From NCBI RefSeq assembly GCF_003122215.1, contig NZ_QEYD01000002.1, positions 248,001 through 312,000 of the forward strand: 64,000 nucleotides of DNA, given 5' to 3'. The translations under genes and the position numbers were made by a program. This DNA is from Pararhodobacter marinus. GTDB lineage: Bacteria; Pseudomonadota; Alphaproteobacteria; Rhodobacterales; Rhodobacteraceae. Each line of letters opens with the position of its first letter. Position 1 is the first letter of the stretch. Shown one piece after another: positions 38,846-47,646 of this stretch. The notes beneath the pieces were generated by a model, which saw nothing but the letters and a program-made list of their open reading frames with translations, ran no database searches and was not told the DNA's origin.

Positions 38846-39737
38846 GCGCCACGAGATATGCAGCGATTGCCGCCCTGTCCGGGGCGGCAATCCGGCTCAT
38901 GTTGTCAATGACATCGGCCATCTCTCCGCCCGCCGTGTCGAATTCCGGGGTAAAGCCGGTCTCCAGATAGGCGGCAATGTCGAAGGCGCTCCAGCCTTCG
39001 GGCGGCAATGCGGGAATACGGCCCTCGCCGGCCGGGTTCGGCGCTCCCGCCAGCCACTGGCCCCGCTCCAGCCCGCCAAGGGCATCGCGCGGCGTGTGGC
39101 ATTCGGCGCAATGCCCCAGAGCCTCGACCAGATACTGCCCGCGCGCCAGTTCGGCATCGTCGAAAGCGGGCGTCGCGTAATCGTCGTGCAGGTTGAACCG
39201 TTTCCACAGCCCCAGACCTCGCCGGAACGAGAACGGAAAACCGACATCATGCGCGCGCGATGGCGTCGCGTCGGCGGGCAAGGTCTGCCAGAAAGCCCAG
39301 AGATCGGCGATATCGCCGGGCGTGGCGTGGATATAGGTCGTATAGGGGAAGGCGGGGTAGTAATGCGCGCCCTCGGGCGAGACGCCCTGCATCACGGCAT
39401 GGGCGAATTGCGGCAAGGTCCAGTCACCGATCCCGTGCTCAGGGTCGGGCGAGATGTTGGGTGCGTAGAAGGTTCCGAAATCGCTGGGGAAACTGCGCCC
39501 GCCCGTCAGCACCATGCGGGCTTCGGGCGCGGCGCCGGGGGCCAGATCCGGGGCGCTGTGGCAGCTGGCGCAGCCCGCCGCCCAGAACACCGCCTCGCCC
39601 GCCTGCGCGTCGGCATCATGCGCGGACAGGGCGGCCAGCGTTTCGTCGGACAGACTGGCCGGCTGCGTCAGCATCCAGAAGGCACCGCCCGCAAGGACGG
39701 CAAGGACCGCGACACCCCCCGCCAGTCTTCCGATCAT
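38823..39737 (-). CDS. Membrane-anchored di-heme cytochrome c
   Basis: 304 residues. An uncleaved or cleaved N-terminal hydrophobic segment (AVLAVLAGGAFWMLT) is followed by two cytochrome c folds with haem motifs CASCH (near residue 56) and CAECH (near residue 210). Possible distal Met ligands are in VMQGVSPEG and NMSRIA. The two-domain arrangement resembles the cytochrome subunits of gluconate/alcohol/aldehyde dehydrogenases and thiosulfate-type electron carriers (for example the fructose/gluconate dehydrogenase cytochrome family). It sits downstream of a single-haem cytochrome gene in the same direction. Its dehydrogenase partner is not visible here. Confidence 0.87.
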   Translation of the reverse strand: MIGRLAGGVAVLAVLAGGAFWMLTQPASLSDETLAALSAHDADAQAGEAVFWAAGCASCHSAPDLAPGAAPEARMVLTGGRSFPSDFGTFYAPNISPDPEHGIGDWTLPQFAHAVMQGVSPEGAHYYPAFPYTTYIHATPGDIADLWAFWQTLPADATPSRAHDVGFPFSFRRGLGLWKRFNLHDDYATPAFDDAELARGQYLVEALGHCAECHTPRDALGGLERGQWLAGAPNPAGEGRIPALPPEGWSAFDIAAYLETGFTPEFDTAGGEMADVIDNMSRIAAPDRAAIAAYLVALRSSPNP

Positions 39738-39743
39738 CGCCGC

Positions 39744-40205
39744 TTACTCCGGCTGCCGGAACGTGCGGTGACAGCCCGAGCAGCTTTGCCCGATACCGCC
39801 GACACCGGCCTGCAGGCTGGCCAGATCGGTCCCGACCGTGCCCATGGCGGATTCCGCCGCGGCCGTCAGCGCCTCGGCGGCCGCATCGAACTCGGCGCGG
39901 TTTTCCCAGATCGCGGGAAGGGCGCGCGAATCCTCGGTGGCGCCGGCTTCGGTGCCCTCGGGCCACATGCGGTCGGCATGCGCCATCGAGACATGGTAAA
40001 TCGCCGTCGCGGCTTCGGTCGCCAGCTCGGGATCGTACTCGATCCGCGCCTGCGCCATGCCGCCCAGCACGCCGAGGTTATAGGCGTAAAGCTGCATCAT
40101 CGCGTGGCGCGCGGTGACATTGGGGTCGGTGGCCTCCTGGGCCTGGGCAAGGCCCGGCAGAAGCGTCGCGGCGGCAATGGCGGCTGCGCTCAGGTAACGG
40201 AACAT
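39744..40205 (-). CDS. Cytochrome c' / c-556-like protein
   Basis: 153 residues with signal peptide (FRYLSAAAIAAATLLPGLAQAQ). Four-helix-bundle type with the haem site at the C-terminus, CSGCH in GQSCSGCHRTFR, the hallmark of cytochromes c' and c-556. The conserved early AMMQLYAYNLGVLGGMA helix has a Met that can be the sixth ligand, pointing to c-556. Located only six bases upstream of the di-heme cytochrome gene, so both are cotranscribed. Periplasmic electron carrier or NO/oxidative-stress protein; the electron donor is unknown. Confidence 0.88.
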   Translation of the reverse strand: MFRYLSAAAIAAATLLPGLAQAQEATDPNVTARHAMMQLYAYNLGVLGGMAQARIEYDPELATEAATAIYHVSMAHADRMWPEGTEAGATEDSRALPAIWENRAEFDAAAEALTAAAESAMGTVGTDLASLQAGVGGIGQSCSGCHRTFRQPE

Positions 40206-40386
40206 CGGAAACTCCCTGTACGTTGCGTAACCCGAGGATAGACACGAAAGCCGGGTGTTGTGGTCGCGAATGCGTGATCGCCCTGCGTGGATTGCACAGG
40301 CAGTGTTGAGCGATGCACAAAGTTATCCCTTCGCGCGATTCGCCCGGGATCGCGCGGCTGCCGGGCTGAAGGGTCGGGCGCCCCCG

Positions 40387-42354
40387 TCACCGTGCCCCGG
40401 GCGCGAGCACCGGGACCAGCCGAGCGCCCAGCCATTCGAGCCCCGCGCGCCCAAGGTGATCGCCGTCGCGCCACAGAAGACGCTCGCAGGTGAGGAAATC
40501 CCCGGGCATCGTCAGGTCTAGCGCGGCAGGTTGGTCCACGACGCGCAGGTTCGGAACATCGGCGGCGAAGTCCTCGATCGCCGATGTCAGACGCTCGAAA
40601 ATCGCGAGTTGCCCGGGCCTCAGCGCGAACGGGTAGTCGCAGCCATGCTCCATGATCCAGCTGTCGGGAATGTGCGGCTCGATCCGGGGGGACAGCCAGA
40701 CCACCGGCAGCCGTCGAGCCAGCGCCGCGGCATAGGCGCCATTGGCGGCAATCGCATCGTCCAGCAGGCGGATATCGGCCTCGGGGATCTCGGCATCGGG
40801 GGCGTAATAGCGAAACAGGCTTTCCGTCCGGCGCCCGCCCGGTCCCTCGATCAGGCGCTGACCCGCGACTTCGAACACCACGTCGGAAAAGAGATGCGGC
40901 GCCTCGTCCATCAGGGCCGAGAACCCGTCATAGCCGCATTCGCCGCGCGGCGTGTCGGGCCGGCAATTTCCCTGCGTCATGCCGTACACGAACGGCGCAG
41001 CCTCGGCGAGGATCAGGGCATCGGCAAGATTGATGGCATGGCTGTCCCCAATGACCGCCAGTCCCGGCCCGTATTCAGCGTGGCAGCGTTCAAGCCGGGC
41101 AGGGGTGCCGGGGCCGACCACCCGTTCGTTGAACCGGCAATCGCCGTCATCGAGATGGCGGATCAGTTCGCGCGCGGGGGCGAACAGGGCGTAGGTCCGG
41201 CGCTCGAGCTCGCTTGCGTGGCGCAGCCAGAGCGCGGCGCGCCCCTCGCTGGTCCAGCCCCACAGCGCGACCAGGACGAAGGCCGCGATCCCGCCAAGCG
41301 AGGCTGCGAAAACCTGCCAGCGGCGCGCCAGCAACGCCTTGCGGACCCCGCCGGTGCGGAAGGGTTGTTCGATGAACCGCCAGCTGAGCCAGGCGAGGAC
41401 CAGCGACAAAACCGAAAGCCCCAGCATTCCCAGCGTACCGGGCTCGCGGTCGCCGGCGGCGCGGGCAAAGACGAAGACCGGGTTGTGCCACAGATAGGCC
41501 GAGTAACTGATCAGCCCCACCGCGACCATCGGCCGCCACGACAACAGCCGCCCGGCAAGGCTGCCCTCGGCCAGGATCACCGCCACCGCGCCCCCCACCG
41601 GCAGCAAGGCCCAGAGCGAGGGGAAGGGATAGGAGCGATCCAGCATCACCACCGCGACGACGATCGCGGCCAGACCGGCGAGCCCCAGCACCTCGCGCGC
41701 GGCCTTGCCCGGACGGGCGGGGATCAGGGCACAAAGCGCGCCCGCGCCCAGTTCCCACGCGCGGGAGGGCAGGAAATAGAAGCTCGCCGCCGGGTCATGG
41801 CGCCATGCCCATTCCGAAAAGACCAGCGAGGCCAGCGTGATCGCCGCCACGCCCCAGGCCAAAGCCCGCCCGCGTCCCAGCTTCCACAAGGCCCACAGGA
41901 TCAGCGGAAATAGGATGTAGAACTGCTCTTCCACGGCCAGCGACCATGTGTGCAGCAGCGGCACCTCGTCGGCGGAGGGGCCGAAATAATCCACCTCGCT
42001 GATGAACAGCATGTTCGACAGGAAAAGCGCCACGGCAAAGACCGAGGCCGAGAAATCCTTGAAGGCGGGTGGCATCAGCAACAGATGCGCCACCACCGCG
42101 CTGACCGCCATCATGACGAACAGCGCGGGCAGGATCCGCCGCGCGCGACGCTCGTAGAAGCGGGCGATGGAGTAGCGTCCCTCCGCCAGATCCCCGGCCA
42201 GGATGCCGGTGATCAGATAGCCCGAGATGACGAAGAACACGTCGACACCCACGAAGCCGCCCGAAAATCCGGGGAAACCGGCGTGAAAGGCAATCACCGG
42301 CAGCACGGCCACGGCGCGCAGCCCGTCGATATCGGCGCGGTATTTCTGGCTCAC
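40387..42354 (-). CDS. Acyltransferase 3 / SGNH-domain protein (OafA-like)
   Basis: 655 residues from a GTG at 42354 that overlaps the preceding stop (GTGA) and has GAGGAA upstream. N-terminal ~350 residues form an acyltransferase-3 membrane domain of about ten helices (RADIDGLRAVAVLPVIAFHAG, GVDVFFVISGYLITG, EEQFYILFPLILWAL). The C-terminal ~300 residues are a periplasmic SGNH-hydrolase-like domain with GDSHAIN (Ser) and the DGDHLGRAGL segment (Asp, His). Such proteins O-acetylate lipopolysaccharide or exopolysaccharide. Neighbours (sulfotransferase, WaaA) support cell-surface glycan decoration. Confidence 0.92.
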   Translation of the reverse strand: MSQKYRADIDGLRAVAVLPVIAFHAGFPGFSGGFVGVDVFFVISGYLITGILAGDLAEGRYSIARFYERRARRILPALFVMMAVSAVVAHLLLMPPAFKDFSASVFAVALFLSNMLFISEVDYFGPSADEVPLLHTWSLAVEEQFYILFPLILWALWKLGRGRALAWGVAAITLASLVFSEWAWRHDPAASFYFLPSRAWELGAGALCALIPARPGKAAREVLGLAGLAAIVVAVVMLDRSYPFPSLWALLPVGGAVAVILAEGSLAGRLLSWRPMVAVGLISYSAYLWHNPVFVFARAAGDREPGTLGMLGLSVLSLVLAWLSWRFIEQPFRTGGVRKALLARRWQVFAASLGGIAAFVLVALWGWTSEGRAALWLRHASELERRTYALFAPARELIRHLDDGDCRFNERVVGPGTPARLERCHAEYGPGLAVIGDSHAINLADALILAEAAPFVYGMTQGNCRPDTPRGECGYDGFSALMDEAPHLFSDVVFEVAGQRLIEGPGGRRTESLFRYYAPDAEIPEADIRLLDDAIAANGAYAAALARRLPVVWLSPRIEPHIPDSWIMEHGCDYPFALRPGQLAIFERLTSAIEDFAADVPNLRVVDQPAALDLTMPGDFLTCERLLWRDGDHLGRAGLEWLGARLVPVLAPGAR

Positions 42355-43163
42355 GGATGTTCCTCTGAGGGGCTTTCTTGATGCGGACGGTCTTCGGGGT
42401 CGTAGCCCAGAGCCGTGAAATCCTCGGCGTAAAGCCGCGCGACCAGCGCCGCGCGCGCGGGCGTGTAGAAGCTGCCGAGCTGCCGGTCGGCGCCGGTCTG
42501 TTTGCCCTTGTCGCCCTTGTGCTCGCCTCCCAGCGCGTCCTCGGGCAGGGCGAGGCCGCGCGCGCTCAGGAACGCCACGGCATCCGCGCGCAGGGTTTCG
42601 AACCGCAGCACCGCGTCGTAGCGGTCGAGCGGCAGCGCCAACAGCCGCACCTGCCGGTCCCAATGCGCGTCGCGCGACAGACCGCCCGCGTCGAGCCAGT
42701 CGAGAAAGGCGCCGAACCCGTCGGGCGTCAGGGGGAAATCGCCATGCTTGCGGCGATATTCGTCGAAACGGAACTTGTCGAGAAAGGCCGACAACACCCG
42801 GGAATAGGGGTTCCGGATGGTCACGAACACGGCGAAGTCATCGAACCGGACCAGATCGGCGGGCGACAGCTCGAACAGCTTCACCGCCGCGTCCTTGGCC
42901 TGGTCCGACAGCGTGGACTGGCCGGTTTCCAGCTCGTGCAGCAGCAGGATCAGCGCCGAATTGGCGTTTTTCTTGATCCGGTTGAAGCCAAGCCCAAGCC
43001 CCGGATAGAACGCCAGCCGCCGCAACGCCTTGCGATGCGCGACGCCCTTGCCATAGCGCCGGTCCACGGCGGCCAGCGCGCGGGGCGCGCGGATCAGGTT
43101 GCGCAGGTTGCGCGCCAGCAGCGGCAGCCCCGACATCCCGCCTTCGGTCTCGTCCTGCGTCAT
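42351..43163 (-). CDS. Sulfotransferase family protein
   Basis: 270 residues. It resembles the carbohydrate-type sulfotransferase family: early helices with RKALRRLAFYPGLGLGF, the 3'-phosphate-binding VFVTIRNPYSRVLSAFLDKFRFD (R-x-P-x3-S), and KNANSAL where the 5'-PSB loop would lie. No signal peptide or membrane segment. Start at 43163 is preceded by GAAGGGG. It lies between waaA and the acyltransferase on the same strand, so sulfation of a surface polysaccharide or LPS sugar is a reasonable inference. The 5' PAPS loop is weak, so confidence in activity is lower. Confidence 0.78.
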   Translation of the reverse strand: MTQDETEGGMSGLPLLARNLRNLIRAPRALAAVDRRYGKGVAHRKALRRLAFYPGLGLGFNRIKKNANSALILLLHELETGQSTLSDQAKDAAVKLFELSPADLVRFDDFAVFVTIRNPYSRVLSAFLDKFRFDEYRRKHGDFPLTPDGFGAFLDWLDAGGLSRDAHWDRQVRLLALPLDRYDAVLRFETLRADAVAFLSARGLALPEDALGGEHKGDKGKQTGADRQLGSFYTPARAALVARLYAEDFTALGYDPEDRPHQESPSEEHP

Positions 43164-43200
43164 CGCGCTTGTCCCCTTCTGTCCTGCCCCAAGCACCGGC

Positions 43201-44505
43201 TCATCGCGGGCCGATCCGGGCGATCAGCGCCTCGATCGCGGCGAGCGACACGGCGAGCGGATGCATGTTCTCGGCCTGAACCCGCGCCGCGCCGTCGAGA
43301 TAGGGCTTGCGGAAGTCGGGATCCTGCGCCGCGACCACCGCCCGCGCCATCGCCGCGGCATCGGCCACTTCCAGCGCCCCGCCCGCCGCTTTCAGCCGCG
43401 CATAAGCATCGGCGAAATTGCCCACATCGGGACCATGCACCACCATCGCCCCCAGCGCGATGGCTTCGAACGGGTTCTTGCCGGTAAGGGGTGTCCCGGG
43501 CACCCGCAACGAATTGCCGGTATAGGCGACGGGCGCCAGCCGGTACCACAGACCCATCTCGCCGATCGTGTCCGCGATATAGACCCTGGTGGCCACCGTG
43601 ATCGGCTCGCCGCGCGAGCGCCGGGCGATCTGGGCCTGCGTGAACAGGGTGCGGGCGGCGGTTTCGGTGCGGTCGGCTTCGGTCCGCTGGCGGGGCGCGA
43701 TCAGGAACAACAGGTCGGGACAATCCTGCAAGGCCATGGCCTGCGCCTGCATGAGCAGCGGCTCTTCGACAACCTTGGTCGAGGCGGCGAGCCACACAGG
43801 CCGCCCGCCGATCTGCGCCTCGAGCGCGGCGCGCTCGTCCGGGCGGTCGGGCAGCGGGTCCGAGGCGGCCTTGAGCACGCCCATCACCGACATTTTCGCC
43901 GCCGGCGCGCCCAGATCCCGGAACCGCGCCATCGAGACCTCGTCCTGCACGAGGATGCGCTCGAAAAGGTTCATCAGATAGCCGTTGGTGGCGGCCATGC
44001 GGCTGCGCCGCCGGTAGCGCCGGGCGGTGACATGGGTGTTGAGCAGCAGCATCGGCACCGCCGCCCGATGCGCCCGGGTCAGCATGACGGGCCACATATC
44101 GGCCTCGGCCACGATCAGCGCATCGGGGCGCCAATGCGCCAGAACGCGCCCGACCGCACCGGGATAATCGGCGGGGGCATAGGCATGGATCACCCGGGGG
44201 GGCAGCCCGCGCGCGTCGAGCGCCCGGACCGAGGCCAGCGTATGGGTCGTCAGCAGCACCTGCACGGCCGGATGCTTCGCGGTCAGGCGGTCCAGAAGCG
44301 TGACCAGCGCCTGCGCTTCCCCGACCGAGACGGCGTGAAACCACAGCAACAGGCCCTCGGGCCGGGGGGGCAGTCCGTAGCCCAGCTTCTCGCGCCCGCG
44401 CACAGGATCCTCGCGCCCGGTGCGCTGACGCCGCCACAGAACCAGCCGCCACAGGGGCGCCGAGACGGCGGCAAAGGCGAGGTACAGGCGCAACAAGAGC
44501 GGCAT
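43201..44505 (-). CDS. waaA: 3-deoxy-D-manno-octulosonic acid (Kdo) transferase
   Basis: 434 residues. Transfers Kdo from CMP-Kdo to lipid A. A membrane-anchoring N-terminal segment is followed by a two-domain GT-B fold with WFHAVSVGEAQALVTLL (the conserved Glu of VGE is catalytic), LLLNTHVTARRYRRRSR, LAASTKVVEEPLL and GDEADMW-like EADMWPVMLT; the nucleotide-binding C-domain has NPFEAIALGAMVVHGPDVGNF. Normal length. AAAGGA lies upstream of the ATG at 44505. First gene of the polysaccharide group. Confidence 0.95.
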   Translation of the reverse strand: MPLLLRLYLAFAAVSAPLWRLVLWRRQRTGREDPVRGREKLGYGLPPRPEGLLLWFHAVSVGEAQALVTLLDRLTAKHPAVQVLLTTHTLASVRALDARGLPPRVIHAYAPADYPGAVGRVLAHWRPDALIVAEADMWPVMLTRAHRAAVPMLLLNTHVTARRYRRRSRMAATNGYLMNLFERILVQDEVSMARFRDLGAPAAKMSVMGVLKAASDPLPDRPDERAALEAQIGGRPVWLAASTKVVEEPLLMQAQAMALQDCPDLLFLIAPRQRTEADRTETAARTLFTQAQIARRSRGEPITVATRVYIADTIGEMGLWYRLAPVAYTGNSLRVPGTPLTGKNPFEAIALGAMVVHGPDVGNFADAYARLKAAGGALEVADAAAMARAVVAAQDPDFRKPYLDGAARVQAENMHPLAVSLAAIEALIARIGPR

Positions 44506-44610
44506 CGGGCATCCTTTCCCGGCGGGGATAGCCGGGGGGCGCGCGTGGCGCAAGGGCGAGGGGTTTCGCCCTTATCCCCCGCGCTGACGCGCGGGCTCTG
44601 CGGGCGACCC

Positions 44611-44670
44611 GGGCGGGGGGCATTCTGCCCCCCGCACCCCCCTGAGGATATTTAAGGAACGAAGACGAGG
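44611..44670 (+). repeat. Dispersed intergenic repeat, copy 4
   Basis: Hairpin GCGGGGGGCATTCTGCCCCCCGC, then ACCCCCCTGAGGATATTTAA and GGAACGAAGACG. Lies between waaA and the caiD-like gene, both on the minus strand. The rest of the 44506-44752 gap contains nothing recognised. Confidence 0.7.
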
Positions 44671-44752
44671 GGCGCTTGGTGTCAGGGCAATGCGCATCGT
44701 CAAGGGATTGATTTTATTGCAAGACGCGATCCGTGCAGCGACCCGGGCCCGC

Positions 44753-45547
44753 TCAGCGGCCCTTCCAGACCGGGTCGCGTTTCTCGGTGAAGGCGCGCTG
44801 GCCCTCGTGCAGGTCCTCGGAGCCATAGAGCCGGTCGACGGTGGCGAATTGCCGCTTGGTGATCCGGTTGAGCGCATCCTGAAATCGCATGTCCTCGGCC
44901 TCGCGCACGATCTCCTTGATCGCGGCGAAAACCAGAGGCGGGCCGGATTCCAGATGGCGGGCCAGGTCCCAGGCCTTGGTCATCAGCTGGGCCTGGGGGA
45001 CAATCTCCTTGATCAGGCCCCACCGCTGCGCCTCCTCGGCATCGAACCAGCGGCCTGTGAGCAGAAGATCCATCGCGACGTGATAGGGGATCCGCTTGGG
45101 CAGACGGAGCGTCGCCGCATCCGCCACGGTGCCAGAGCGGATCTCGGGCAGGGCGAAGGTGGCCTGGTCGGCGGCAAGGATCAGGTCGCAGCTGAGCGCC
45201 AGCTCGAACCCGCCGCCGCAGCAGATCCCGTTGACGGCGGCGATCACGGGCTTGTTGAGATGCGGCAATTCCTGCAAGCCTCCGAAGCCGCCGACGCCGT
45301 AATCGCCGTCGACCTCATCGCCCTCCGCCGCGGCTTTCAGATCCCAGCCGGGGCAGAAGAATTTCTCGCCCGCGCCGGTGAGGATGGCCACGCGGAGCGT
45401 CTCGTCATCGCGGAAGTCCTTGAAGACCTCGCCCATGATCCGGCTGGTGGCAAGGTCGATCGCATTCGCCTTCGGGCGATCCAGCGTGACCTCGAGGATC
45501 CCGCCCTCGCGCCGGGTTCTGATCGGGCCGTCGGTCCGGTCGTTCAT
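44753..45547 (-). CDS. caiD: Crotonobetainyl-CoA hydratase (CaiD-type)
   Basis: 264 residues of the crotonase fold. It matches carnitinyl-CoA dehydratase features that I recall from CaiD: TLDRPKANAIDLATS, GEVFKDFRDDETLRVAILTGAGEKFF, GWDLKAAAEGD and the ending AFTEKRDPVWKGR. Catalytic-region residues are in CGGGFELALSCD and FALPEIRSG. It would hydrate crotonobetainyl-CoA to carnitinyl-CoA. GGAGAG lies before the ATG. It overlaps the acyl-CoA synthetase by ATGA, and the carnitine dehydrogenase fusion is two genes upstream, so the assignment is well supported by context. Confidence 0.9.
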   Translation of the reverse strand: MNDRTDGPIRTRREGGILEVTLDRPKANAIDLATSRIMGEVFKDFRDDETLRVAILTGAGEKFFCPGWDLKAAAEGDEVDGDYGVGGFGGLQELPHLNKPVIAAVNGICCGGGFELALSCDLILAADQATFALPEIRSGTVADAATLRLPKRIPYHVAMDLLLTGRWFDAEEAQRWGLIKEIVPQAQLMTKAWDLARHLESGPPLVFAAIKEIVREAEDMRFQDALNRITKRQFATVDRLYGSEDLHEGQRAFTEKRDPVWKGR

Positions 45548-47562
45548 GTCTCTCTCCATATCACTGCATCCACGGCGACCGCGCGATCCTGCGTGAGGAT
45601 CAGTGGGTTCACCTCGATTTCCCGCAAGGCGGGGTCGGTCGCCATCATCGCCTGCATCGCCAGCGCCGCATCGATGGCTGCGCCCAAAGCCGGGCGCGGG
45701 CGCCCGCGCCAGCCGTCCAGCAGCGGCCAGAGCCTGAGCCGCCGCAAGGCCGCCGCGATTTCGGGCCCCGTGACCGGCGCCACCAGCGTGACCGTATCGG
45801 CCAGAAGCTCGGCCGTCACGCCCCCCAGACCCAGCGTCAGCGTGGCGCCATAGACCGGATCGCGGCGGATCCCGATCAACAGCTCTGCCACGCCGTCCGT
45901 CACCATTTCTTCCAGAAGGTAGCCCTGCACGCCCGGCATCGGCGGCTCGGCGGCGGGATCGGTGACGCCCAGCCTGACCGCCCCGGCCTCGGTCTTGTGC
46001 GCAAGCCCGAGGCCTTTGAGCGCAAAGGGCCCTACAAGCCCGGATCGGTCGAGCGCACCGGGCGCTGGCGCGGTCACACCCCGCGGCACGGCGATGCCGG
46101 CACGGGCCAACAAGGCCTTGGCCTTGGCCTCGTCCAGCATCTCGGCCGGGGATGCGCCGACCAAAGGCCAGGGCCGCCAGCCGGGGTCGACCGAATCCGT
46201 GCGCAGCGCCGACAGCGCCTCGAGCGCGGTCTCGATCCCCATCAGCGGAACCACGCCGCGCGCGATCATCGCCTCGGCGCGGGGCTCGTCGAAATTCTCG
46301 GGCATCGACGAGACCGGGAAGGCCGGCTTGCCGGTCCGCGCCTGCGCGGCCTCGATGGCCTGCAACGCCGCCTCGAAGCTCGACGGGTCGCAGCGGTCGG
46401 GTCGCGGCGGGTCGATCAGGTATATCCCGGCGTCATACCCGTCGAGCATGGCCGCGAAAACCTCGGTCGTCTTCTCCAGATCGCCCCAGATGAACGTGTG
46501 GTAATCGAGCGGGTTCGCCAGCATCACCAGCGGTCCCAGCACGGCGCCCAGCTTTTCCTTCTGCGCGTCGGAGGGCGGGTCGAAGGTAATCCCGGCAGCG
46601 GCGCCCAGATCCGCTACCAGCCCGGCTTCGCCCCCCGAACAGGACAGCGAACACAGGCGGCCGCCCAGTCCGGGCCCGTGGACATGCACGATCTTCAGCG
46701 CCTCGATCAAGCCGCCCAGGGTGGCGACCTCGGCCACGCCCAGCTGCCGCAGGAAGGCGCGCGACGCCGCGCCGCCACCGGCCAGCGCTGCCGTGTGGCT
46801 TGCCGCCGCCGCGCGCGAGGCTTCGGTCTTGCCCGATTTCAGCGCGACGATCCCCTTGCCCGCCGCGCGCGCGGCTTCGGCCAGTTCCGCGAAGGCGCCG
46901 GCATCGTCGAAGCCCTCGACATAGATCCCCAGAGCCGTCACGCGCGCATCGGCCAGCAAAGCCTCGCCCAGCTCGGCCAGACCGACCTGCGCCGCGTTGC
47001 CCAAGCAGGCGACATAGGCCACCGGCAGGCCGCGCGCCTGCATCGTCAGGTTGATGACGATGTTCGAGGACTGGCTGATCAGCGCGACGCCGCGTTCCAC
47101 GCGCTTGCCGCCATGCTGGTCGGGCCAAAGCAGCGCCCCGTCCAGATAATTGATCACCCCGTAGCAATTGGGCCCGAGGATCGGCATGTCGCCGGCCGCC
47201 TCGACCAGCTGCGCCTGCAGGGCCGCCTCGCCGCTTTCGCCCCAACCCGAGGCGAAACAGATCGCGCCGCCCGCGCCCATGGCCGATAATTCGGCCACCA
47301 CGTCGAGCGTCGCGTGGCGGTTGACGCCGATGAACACCGCGTCCGGCGCCTCGGGCAAATCGGCAAGGCGTCGGAAACAGGCCACGCCGCCGATCTCGTC
47401 ACGCGTCGGATGCACCGGCCAGACCGGCCCGTCGAAGCCCATCTTCCGGCATTGCTCGATCACGTTGGCCGCCCAGCCCGCGCCCAGAACGGCGATCGAG
47501 CGAGGCCGCATAAGCCGCGAGAGCCGCGTGTCCTGTCGCAAGGGGCGGGCCAAGCTTGCCAT
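45544..47562 (-). CDS. NDP-forming acyl-CoA synthetase (CoA-binding plus ATP-grasp)
   Basis: 672 residues. CoA-binding domain (PRSIAVLGAGWAANVIEQC, VNRHATLDVVAEL, GPNCYGVINY), a succinyl-CoA-ligase-like middle (VALISQSSNIVINLTMQARG, VALKSGKTEASRAAAASHTAALAGG with the phospho-His region) and a C-terminal ATP-grasp domain (KALLARAGIAVPRGV, ALKGLGLAHKTEAGAVRLG, EVNPLIL). This is the acetyl/pimeloyl-CoA synthetase type that forms acyl-CoA with release of ADP (or GDP). In this operon it probably activates gamma-butyrobetaine, crotonobetaine or carnitine. The usual carnitine CoA ligase (AMP-forming, CaiC/BbtA) or CoA transferase (CaiB) is not seen. The Shine-Dalgarno and ATG come from a repeat copy. 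Confidence 0.88.
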   Translation of the reverse strand: MASLARPLRQDTRLSRLMRPRSIAVLGAGWAANVIEQCRKMGFDGPVWPVHPTRDEIGGVACFRRLADLPEAPDAVFIGVNRHATLDVVAELSAMGAGGAICFASGWGESGEAALQAQLVEAAGDMPILGPNCYGVINYLDGALLWPDQHGGKRVERGVALISQSSNIVINLTMQARGLPVAYVACLGNAAQVGLAELGEALLADARVTALGIYVEGFDDAGAFAELAEAARAAGKGIVALKSGKTEASRAAAASHTAALAGGGAASRAFLRQLGVAEVATLGGLIEALKIVHVHGPGLGGRLCSLSCSGGEAGLVADLGAAAGITFDPPSDAQKEKLGAVLGPLVMLANPLDYHTFIWGDLEKTTEVFAAMLDGYDAGIYLIDPPRPDRCDPSSFEAALQAIEAAQARTGKPAFPVSSMPENFDEPRAEAMIARGVVPLMGIETALEALSALRTDSVDPGWRPWPLVGASPAEMLDEAKAKALLARAGIAVPRGVTAPAPGALDRSGLVGPFALKGLGLAHKTEAGAVRLGVTDPAAEPPMPGVQGYLLEEMVTDGVAELLIGIRRDPVYGATLTLGLGGVTAELLADTVTLVAPVTGPEIAAALRRLRLWPLLDGWRGRPRPALGAAIDAALAMQAMMATDPALREIEVNPLILTQDRAVAVDAVIWRET

Positions 47563-47645
47563 CTTTGTTCTCCAAATATCCTCGGGGGTTTGCCAAGGGG
47601 GCAGACAGCCCCCTTGGTCGGGGGGCGCGGGGGGCTGGCCCCCCG
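47561..47645 (-). repeat. Dispersed intergenic repeat, copy 5 (provides start of synthetase gene)
   Basis: On the minus strand: two hairpins (GCGGGGGGCCAGCCCCCCGC and CAAGGGGGCTGTCTGCCCCCTTG) then AACCCCCGAGGATATTTGG and AGAACAAAGATG. The final ATG is the start codon of the acyl-CoA synthetase gene and the GGAGAAC inside the tail is its Shine-Dalgarno. The element fills the whole gap after the acyl-CoA dehydrogenase. Confidence 0.75.
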
Positions 47646-47646
47646 C

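Noticed and set aside
40206-40386. Spacer upstream of the cytochrome c' gene examined for a small RNA, promoter or small gene
   Set aside because: Only weak signals and no frame with a Shine-Dalgarno were seen.
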